DNA of 64,000 bases from positions 1 to 64,000 of the forward strand of contig JBIOEJ010000009.1 in the NCBI GenBank assembly GCA_044445965.1, given 5' to 3'. The notes below the pieces were generated by a model. It did not search any database and was not told the DNA's origin. It was given only the letters and a program-made list of their open reading frames with translations. Source of the stretch: GAS188 sp044445965. GTDB lineage: Bacteria > Pseudomonadota > Alphaproteobacteria > Rhizobiales > Beijerinckiaceae. A program made the position numbers and the translations under genes. Of the stretch, positions 59,067-64,000 are shown piece after piece (position 1 is the first letter of the stretch; each line of letters starts with the position of its first letter).

Positions 59067-59108
59067 CGCCGTGGGCTCGCTGGAATTGCCAATGGACCCA
59101 CCTCGCAT

Positions 59109-59140
59109 CCTGAGATGGATATTCTCAGGCATATACTGAG
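59109..59140. promoter_or_regulatory. Half-site cluster in front of the VapB-like gene
   Basis: CCTGAG (59109-59114), CTCAGG (59124-59129) and CTGAG (59136-59140) form alternating inverted half-sites with spacings of 9 and about 6 bases, ending 17 bases before the ATG. VapB-type antitoxins bind such sites to repress their own operon. AT-rich ATATT/ATATA stretches between the sites could be the -10 region. Confidence 0.5.
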
Positions 59141-59156
59141 TTCACCGAGGCCCGTC

Positions 59157-59423
59157 ATGCCTGAAACCCGCATTGCCAAGCTGTTCGAGAACGGCGCCAG
59201 CCAGGCGGTGCGCTTGCCGGCCGAGTTTCGCTTTGAAGGAGATGAGGTCTATGTCACGCGCGACGAGCGGACCGGTGATGTCCTGCTGTCCAACAAACCC
59301 AGCACCAGGATCTGGGGCGAATTCTTCGAATTGATGAATACCATCGATGGGCCGGTCGACTTTATGGCTGATCGGCCGATGAATGTGCTGCCACGGGAGC
59401 GCGGTCTGTTCGCCGATGCCTGA
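59157..59423 (+). CDS. VapB-like (AbrB-fold) antitoxin, no toxin seen
   Basis: This is an 88-residue protein. The N-terminus IAKLFENGASQAVRLPAEFR is the SpoVT/AbrB (VapB) swapped-hairpin DNA-binding domain, and the rest (VYVTRDERTGDVLLSNKP) is the usual tail. VapB neutralises a PIN-domain RNase, VapC, normally coded just downstream. Here the reading after the stop shows no VapC start (LDTN-type PIN motif absent); instead a convergent acetyltransferase gene stops one base away. So an orphan, perhaps after loss of vapC. The ATG at 59157 follows a GAGG site. Confidence 0.75.
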   Translation: MPETRIAKLFENGASQAVRLPAEFRFEGDEVYVTRDERTGDVLLSNKPSTRIWGEFFELMNTIDGPVDFMADRPMNVLPRERGLFADA

Positions 59424-59927
59424 TCATGTTTCGGGCGCATTGCTCGTAGCAGGGAACGGCTTGCGCTCGAAGCGCAATTGTCCGTCCGGCTCGACGCCGC
59501 TGCAACTCCAGCCTTGGCATTCATAGAAGCGAGCGGCGCGCGTCCCGCGGCTCGTCGTGAGCCAAACCGGCTCCGCGCCATTCTCCCATAACCATTGCAG
59601 AGCGAGATCGAGCAGGCGCTTGCCGAGCCCGCGTCCCTCGTAGTCCGGCAGCACGAAAAGCCCGAAGATGGACTGGTTCGAGCGATCGGCGATGGAGAAG
59701 GCGACGATCTGCCCGTCGAGCTCTGCGACCCAACCCTTCGCCTGGGCCACGAGCGAAGCGGCGACGCTGGCATTGGTGATGCCTCGCTCTTCGAGTTGCT
59801 CGGGCGTCAGCAAGTTCTCCTTGACCGATGTGCGCACATGGGAAATGCCCGGCAGATCGGCGGGGCCGGCCTCGCGGATGAGGATGTCCGTGGCGTGCAC
59901 GGCAACCGGCCGGCTACTTCCAGGCAT
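59424..59927 (-). CDS. GNAT-family N-acetyltransferase
   Basis: This is a 167-residue acetyltransferase. GNAT core: ILIREAGPADLPGISHVR (strand-helix), VAELDGQIVAFSIAD, FVLPDYEGRGLGKRLLDLAL (acetyl-CoA loop with RGLGKRLL), and the late PVWLTTSRGTRAARFYECQG. Substrate unknown. It overlaps the upstream gene (59914-61110) by 14 bases, so it is translationally coupled. Confidence 0.88.
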   Translation of the reverse strand: MPGSSRPVAVHATDILIREAGPADLPGISHVRTSVKENLLTPEQLEERGITNASVAASLVAQAKGWVAELDGQIVAFSIADRSNQSIFGLFVLPDYEGRGLGKRLLDLALQWLWENGAEPVWLTTSRGTRAARFYECQGWSCSGVEPDGQLRFERKPFPATSNAPET

Positions 59928-61110
59928 CGATCGCCGTCAGCAGGGCGCGGTCGCCGGCGATGCCCTTCTCGAAGACGATGGCGCCGCGGCGCTGGTCGGC
60001 GAGGCGGAACTGCACCTCGACCCAGCCGCGCTTCGTCAACAAGTCGAAGTTCTTGGCGATGTCGGCATCGGCTGCCGACAGCGCCATGACGAACAGATTG
60101 GGGCCGAGCGGCTGTTGAATGCCGATGAGGGGCGTGCCACGCTCGCTCTCATCGGCCTTCATGAGCACGGGTGCGATGTCTTTGACGTTCGAATCCTTCG
60201 TCGTGAAGATCAAGCCGACCAGGTAGGAAGCCGGCAGCGAGGCGTCGCGATTGCGCGTCATCTGCATCTTCAAGGTGATGCCGGCATCCGGAATTTCCAC
60301 CGAGCCGACCAGAGCCGGGTCGAGGGGCTGGCCGGGCTTGGACGGCAGATTGTCGAAGCTCCACACGACACGGCCCGCCACGGTGCGCGGCACCTGGTCG
60401 GCCGCCCCTGGCACCTCGATGAAGAGCGTAGCCCGCTGGGCGACGGCGATCCGCGGCGCGGTGTCAGGGGCCACCGCCGCAGGCGCCGGAGCGCCCAGCC
60501 GGGCCGAGAGCTTGGTATCGGGGGCAGCTTGCGGGGCGGCCGGGTTGGCAGCCGCCTGCTCGGCTTCCTCGCGGCGCACCGGATCGACTTGATCGCGGAA
60601 GGCGTAGGCAAGGCCTGCGAGCGTGCCCACGACCAGCACCGCCGCGACGACGAGCGCCGCGATCCGCCAATCGATGGTCGGCAGGCGCGCGGCCGCGCCC
60701 GGCTTCGCCGGGGGATCGAGCCGGGCAGGCGGCTCGGTGACGTGGTCCGATGCCGTTTCGCGCTCTCGCGCTTGCGGGGCGCCGGGAACCGGCTCGACCG
60801 CGCCGGCCGTGGCCTCGGGCTGGCTCGCCGACTGGTCCTCGGAGCGCTCCAAGGGCTGGGTATAGCGAAGCGGCGGCTGTCTCGAAGGTTTCGTCCGGGC
60901 GCGGGCCTCGATCTCGAGACGGGCAATCACCGCCTCGAGCTGGGCGCGCTCGCGCTCGATCTGGTCATGCGGAAGCGGCGGATCGGCCGCCTCGAGCTGG
61001 GAGCGAAGCGTGGTGCGCGCCCGATCATAGATGGCGCGCCGCACATCGGGCCCAGCCGAATCGCCGAGATTGACGATCGCGCGTGAAAGAAGCGGGTAGT
61101 AATCGGCCAT
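59914..61110 (-). CDS. Conserved membrane protein next to purA
   Basis: This is a 398-residue protein: an N-terminal helical region (YYPLLSRAIVNLGDSAGPDV; RAIYDRARTTLRSQLEAADP), a Pro/Ala/Glu-rich linker, one membrane helix near 155-177 (IAALVVAAVLVVGTLAGLAY), an Ala/Pro-rich segment, and a C-terminal domain of about 190 residues with beta-strands (ATLFIEVPGAADQVPRTVAG). Proteins with this MADYYPLL-type start next to purA are found in Rhizobiales (memory). Function unknown. The ATG at 61110 begins the conserved N-terminus. It lies 32 bases after purA stop. Confidence 0.8.
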   Translation of the reverse strand: MADYYPLLSRAIVNLGDSAGPDVRRAIYDRARTTLRSQLEAADPPLPHDQIERERAQLEAVIARLEIEARARTKPSRQPPLRYTQPLERSEDQSASQPEATAGAVEPVPGAPQARERETASDHVTEPPARLDPPAKPGAAARLPTIDWRIAALVVAAVLVVGTLAGLAYAFRDQVDPVRREEAEQAAANPAAPQAAPDTKLSARLGAPAPAAVAPDTAPRIAVAQRATLFIEVPGAADQVPRTVAGRVVWSFDNLPSKPGQPLDPALVGSVEIPDAGITLKMQMTRNRDASLPASYLVGLIFTTKDSNVKDIAPVLMKADESERGTPLIGIQQPLGPNLFVMALSAADADIAKNFDLLTKRGWVEVQFRLADQRRGAIVFEKGIAGDRALLTAIDAWK

Positions 61111-61142
61111 TTCGTTCCGTTTGCCGGCGCAGTTGCGCCGCG

Positions 61143-62432
61143 TCAACCCTCGAATGGATTGCGCACGAGGATCGTATCGTTGCGCTCCGGACTGGTCGAA
61201 AGGATGGCAACGGGCGCCCCCGTCAACTCCTCGACACGACGCACATATTTGATCGCTTGCGCGGGCAGATCGACCCAGGAGCGGGCGCCTGCCGTCGACT
61301 GCGGCCAGCCCTCGAAGGTTTCGTAGACCGGCTCGACGCGGGCTTGTCCCCCTTCGCTTGCCGGAAGATGATCGATCTCCTTGCCGTCGAGCCTGTAGCG
61401 CACGCAGATCTTGATCTCTTCGAAACCGTCGAGGATGTCGAGCTTGGTCAGCGCGATGCCGTCGATCCCGCTGGTCGACACGGTTTGCCGCACCAGCACG
61501 GCGTCGAACCAGCCGCAGCGGCGCTTGCGGCCGGTGACGACGCCGAACTCGCGTCCCTTCTCGCCGATGCGCGCGCCGATCTCATCATCGAGCTCGGTGG
61601 GGAAGGGGCCCTCGCCGACACGGGTGGTATAGGCCTTGGCGATGCCGAGCACGTAACCGATGGCGCCAGGGCCGAGCCCGGAGCCGGCCGCCGCCGCGCC
61701 GGCCACCGTCGATGACGAGGTGACGTAGGGATAGGTGCCGTGATCGACATCGAGGAGCGCGCCTTGCGCCCCCTCGAACAGGATGCGCTTGCCGGCGCGG
61801 CGCGCTTCGTCGAGGAGACGCCAGACGGCATCCATATAGGGCAGCACCCGCGGCGCCAGCAGCCGCAGCGATGCGACGAGCGCCGAGCCGTCGACCTCAT
61901 CCATGCCGAGGCCGCGGCGTAGCGCATTGTGATGGGCCAGCAGGCGTTCGACCTTGGCTTGCAGCCCGTCCGGCTCGGCAAGGTCCATGAGGCGGATGGC
62001 GCGGCGGCCGACCTTGTCCTCATAGGCCGGCCCGATGCCGCGCTTCGTCGTGCCGATGCGCGTGCCCGAGTTCGAAGCTTCGCGCACCGCGTCGAGCTCG
62101 CGATGCAGAGGCAGGATCAGCGGCACATTCGAGGCGACGCGCAGGATCTCCGGAGTGATCGCCAGGCCCTGCGCCTCGAGCCGCGCGATCTCGTCGAGCA
62201 GCGCCTGGGGGTCGAGCACCACGCCGTTGCCGATCACCGAAAGCTTTCCGCGCACCACGCCGGAGGGCAAGAGGGAGAGCTTATAGGTCTTACCGTCGAT
62301 GACCAGCGTATGGCCGGCATTGTGGCCACCCTGGAAGCGCACCACGACGTCTGCTTGCTCGGAGAGCCAGTCGACGATCTTGCCCTTGCCCTCGTCGCCC
62401 CATTGGGCGCCGACGACGACCACATTGGCCAT
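61143..62432 (-). CDS. purA: Adenylosuccinate synthetase
   Basis: This is a 429-residue enzyme joining IMP and aspartate with GTP in AMP synthesis. QWGDEGKGKIVDWLSEQADV (P-loop), FQGGHNAGHTL, GTTKRGIGPAYEDKVGRRAI (the family signature with catalytic region), GAQGALLDVDHGTYPYVTSS and GRKRRCGWFDAVL are intact. Length is normal for bacteria (about 430). Divergent from the XdhC-type gene across 240 bases containing two hairpins. First of three co-directional genes. Confidence 0.95.
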   Translation of the reverse strand: MANVVVVGAQWGDEGKGKIVDWLSEQADVVVRFQGGHNAGHTLVIDGKTYKLSLLPSGVVRGKLSVIGNGVVLDPQALLDEIARLEAQGLAITPEILRVASNVPLILPLHRELDAVREASNSGTRIGTTKRGIGPAYEDKVGRRAIRLMDLAEPDGLQAKVERLLAHHNALRRGLGMDEVDGSALVASLRLLAPRVLPYMDAVWRLLDEARRAGKRILFEGAQGALLDVDHGTYPYVTSSSTVAGAAAAGSGLGPGAIGYVLGIAKAYTTRVGEGPFPTELDDEIGARIGEKGREFGVVTGRKRRCGWFDAVLVRQTVSTSGIDGIALTKLDILDGFEEIKICVRYRLDGKEIDHLPASEGGQARVEPVYETFEGWPQSTAGARSWVDLPAQAIKYVRRVEELTGAPVAILSTSPERNDTILVRNPFEG

Positions 62433-62545
62433 GAAGCCTCGCTCTTTCCATTTGCGGCGATGCCCCGTTGCCGCCCCGCCGCTCTTGCGCGTCACGGCTT
62501 AGCCAATGCGAGCCAAGGGGTCAAAGATGGCGAGGCCGGGCTCGG

Positions 62546-62595
62546 CGAGCATTCCTCGAATGCTCGATCTGCCATGCCGCCGCGCCCTTGCGCGG
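62546..62595. repeat. Two tandem hairpins between purA and XdhC-type gene
   Basis: CGAGCATTC-CTC-GAATGCTCG (62546-62566) is a perfect 9-base-pair stem. Then CCGCGC-CCTT-GCGCGG (62580-62595) follows. Both lie upstream of two divergent genes, so they are not simple terminators; they may be another palindromic element or part of the 5' leaders. Confidence 0.6.
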
Positions 62596-62672
62596 TGGGG
62601 AGGGATCGCACAGATTCCAAGCTTGAGCTGGGACGCGTCGGCATTCCGGCTCGGGCCGCGTTGGAGGCGCAC

Positions 62673-62996
62673 ATGGTCGCAAGCGAATCCGATATTCTCG
62701 CCAAGGCGGAAGAATGGGCGAAGGAGGATCGCGGCGTTGCGCTCGCGACCGTCATCGAGACCTGGGGCTCGGCACCGCGTCCGGTGGGCAGTCATCTCGT
62801 CATCGACGAGAACGGATCGTTCCTCGGCTCGGTCTCCGGCGGCTGTGTCGAAGGCGAAGTGGTCACCGAGGCGATGGATGTGATCGAGACGGGCAAATCG
62901 AGAATGCTCGAATTCGGCGTCGCCGACGAGACGGCCTGGCGAGCCGGCCTTTCATGCGGCGGCCGCATCAAGGTCTATGTCGAGAAGCTCGAATAG
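62673..62996 (+). CDS. XdhC/CoxI N-domain protein
   Basis: This is a 107-residue protein covering only the XdhC/CoxI domain (VALATVIETWGSAPRPVGSH; LVIDENGSFLGSVSGGCVEG; EVVTEAMDVIETGK) and ending LSCGGRIKVYVEKLE. XdhC-type proteins insert and sulfurate the molybdenum cofactor of xanthine-dehydrogenase-like enzymes. The C-terminal Rossmann half is missing here but appears as a separate gene at 63648. GGAGG precedes the ATG. Candidate client: the molybdenum hydroxylase at 19.5-23.2 kb. Confidence 0.85.
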   Translation: MVASESDILAKAEEWAKEDRGVALATVIETWGSAPRPVGSHLVIDENGSFLGSVSGGCVEGEVVTEAMDVIETGKSRMLEFGVADETAWRAGLSCGGRIKVYVEKLE

Positions 62997-63010
62997 GGGC
63001 GCTGCCGGTC

Positions 63011-63640
63011 ATGCCGTCCTTCGACATCCTTATCGCCTTCGCGGCCGCGACCTTCGTGTTCGCCGTTTATCCGGGCCCAGCGCTTCTCTACACGGCAGCG
63101 CAGACGCTGGCGCGCGGGCGCCGAAGCGGCTTCCTGGCCGCGCTCGGCATTCATTGCGGCTGCTATCTGCATGTGGTCGCGGCGACGCTCGGGCTATCGG
63201 CCGTGTTCCAGCACGTGCCCGCGCTCTATGTGGCGTTGAAGCTCGTCGGCGCGGCCTATCTCGTCTTCATCGGCATCGGCATGATCCGCGAGCAGGGCGC
63301 GACCGGCGAGATCGCCGTCGCCGCCTGCAAGAGCCCGGCGCGCGCTTTTCTCGAAAGCATGCTGGTCGAGATTCTCAATCCCAAGGTGGCGATCTTCTTC
63401 GTCGCCTTCCTGCCGCAATTTGTCGATCCGTGGGCCGCCTATCCGATCTGGCTGCAATTCCTGATCCTCGGCATCGTGGTCAATTGCGCCTTCAGCACGG
63501 CGGATATCGTCACCGTCATGTTGGCCTCGACCGTGGTCACGCGGTTGCGGCGGATGGGGACAGCGGAGCGCGTCGTGCGCATCGTCGGTGGCTCGTTGAT
63601 CGCGGGGCTCGGCTTGCGCCTCGCGCTCGATCGCTCGTGA
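63011..63640 (+). CDS. LysE/RhtB-family exporter
   Basis: This is a 209-residue membrane protein with six helices, starting ILIAFAAATFVFAVYPGPAL (LysE signature YPGP) and GFLAALGIHCGCYLHVVAAT. The family exports amino acids, homoserine/lactones or small metabolites. It sits 14 bases after the XdhC-N gene and 7 bases before the XdhC-C gene, so it is likely transcribed with them; a direct functional link is not evident. Confidence 0.87.
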   Translation: MPSFDILIAFAAATFVFAVYPGPALLYTAAQTLARGRRSGFLAALGIHCGCYLHVVAATLGLSAVFQHVPALYVALKLVGAAYLVFIGIGMIREQGATGEIAVAACKSPARAFLESMLVEILNPKVAIFFVAFLPQFVDPWAAYPIWLQFLILGIVVNCAFSTADIVTVMLASTVVTRLRRMGTAERVVRIVGGSLIAGLGLRLALDRS

Positions 63641-63647
63641 GGCGTCG

Positions 63648-64000
63648 ATGAAAATCTCGCTGCTGTCAGCCCTGAACGCCGAGCGCGCCAAACGCACGGC
63701 CGCCGTGCTCGTCACCGATCTCGGTTCCGGCGAGCAGCGGCTGGTGAAGGAGGGGCAGCTCAAGAAGGACCCGCTCGCGGCGCAGCTGCGAGAGCAGCTG
63801 CGGCACGGCAAGAGCGGCACCATCGAGGAAGCCGGGAAGCGCTATTTCCTCACCGTGCAGGCACCACCGGTCCGGATCATGGTGACCGGCGCCGTCCATA
63901 TCAGTCAGGCCCTCGCGCCGATGGCGAAGCTCCTCGACTTCGAGGTGGCGATCGTCGACCCGCGCACGGCCTTTGCGAGCCCCGAGCGCTTTCCGGGCGT
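63648..64000 (+). CDS. XdhC C-terminal (Rossmann) protein, partial
   Basis: The reading frame is open from ATG 63648 to the window end (117 codons plus) and is cut off there. It begins MKISLLSALNAERAKRTAAV, followed by LGSGEQRLVKEG, KRYFLTVQAPPVRIMVTGAV and HISQALAPMAKLLDFEVAIV, which is the XdhC_C Rossmann fold that normally follows the CoxI domain. It complements the N-domain gene at 62673 as a split XdhC. Its C-terminus lies beyond the window. Confidence 0.8.
   Translation, partial: MKISLLSALNAERAKRTAAVLVTDLGSGEQRLVKEGQLKKDPLAAQLREQLRHGKSGTIEEAGKRYFLTVQAPPVRIMVTGAVHISQALAPMAKLLDFEVAIVDPRTAFASPERFPG

Noticed and set aside
59424..59560. vapC toxin directly after the antitoxin
   Set aside because: The plus-strand reading after 59423 hits a stop within about 40 codons and lacks the PIN Asp motif.

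Overview
The window reads as a chromosomal segment of a high-GC alphaproteobacterium of the Hyphomicrobiales (Rhizobiales) type. The evidence is the HAD-ribF-lspA-secreted protein-M16-M16-mutL block, an alphaproteobacterial RpoH, a purA neighbour found in this order, many ABC/TRAP uptake systems, and dispersed palindromic repeats between genes. No rRNA, tRNA, CRISPR array, integrase or transposase was seen. The species cannot be named from the sequence alone.

Layout. 1-1.2 kb: an inverted duplication carrying two broken sugar-kinase 3' ends, then three small genes, one a BrnA-like antitoxin with no visible toxin. 1.3-5.2 kb: a GntR/UTRA regulator, a peptide-type ABC binding protein and a divergent metal phosphodiesterase, with two matching palindromes in the shared upstream region. 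5.3-9.3 kb: a polyamine-type ABC operon lacking a binding protein, behind a tartrate/D-malate dehydrogenase. 9.4-14.5 kb: 4-hydroxybenzoate hydroxylase, a DUF3237 protein, and a NitT/TauT-type ABC operon with two different permeases. 14.8-24.7 kb, all on +: a TRAP transporter, a MarR regulator, a ferredoxin/thioredoxin-reductase-like flavoprotein, a two-gene molybdenum hydroxylase and a 6-hydroxynicotinate reductase homologue. Together these look like a reductive N-heteroaromatic (nicotinate-type) catabolic island. 24.9-32.1 kb: LOG protein, Atm1-type ABC exporter, MutT, a membrane-fused spermidine-synthase-like protein, a DUF4160/DUF2442 pair and a glycosyltransferase. 32.4-35.2 kb: an autotransporter. 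35.4-41.2 kb: a complete Opp/Dpp-type ABC operon. 41.5-42.4 kb: a DUF5681 gene broken by one extra A.

42.8-54.0 kb is a housekeeping block (HAD phosphatase, RibF, LspA, secreted protein, active and inactive M16 partners, MutL). A membrane-anchored TIR protein with nine exact-length 48-residue repeats sits between the M16 pair and mutL. 54.1-56.9 kb is a ribose/fructose-type ABC operon. 57.0-62.4 kb holds rluD, rpoH, an orphan VapB-like antitoxin, a GNAT, a conserved membrane protein and purA. The window ends with two XdhC-type maturation genes separated by a LysE exporter; these could mature the molybdenum hydroxylase at 20 kb.

The two most interesting loci are the TIR-TM-repeat protein and the MarR-controlled nicotinate-type island. 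Three families of dispersed twin-palindrome elements are also visible.
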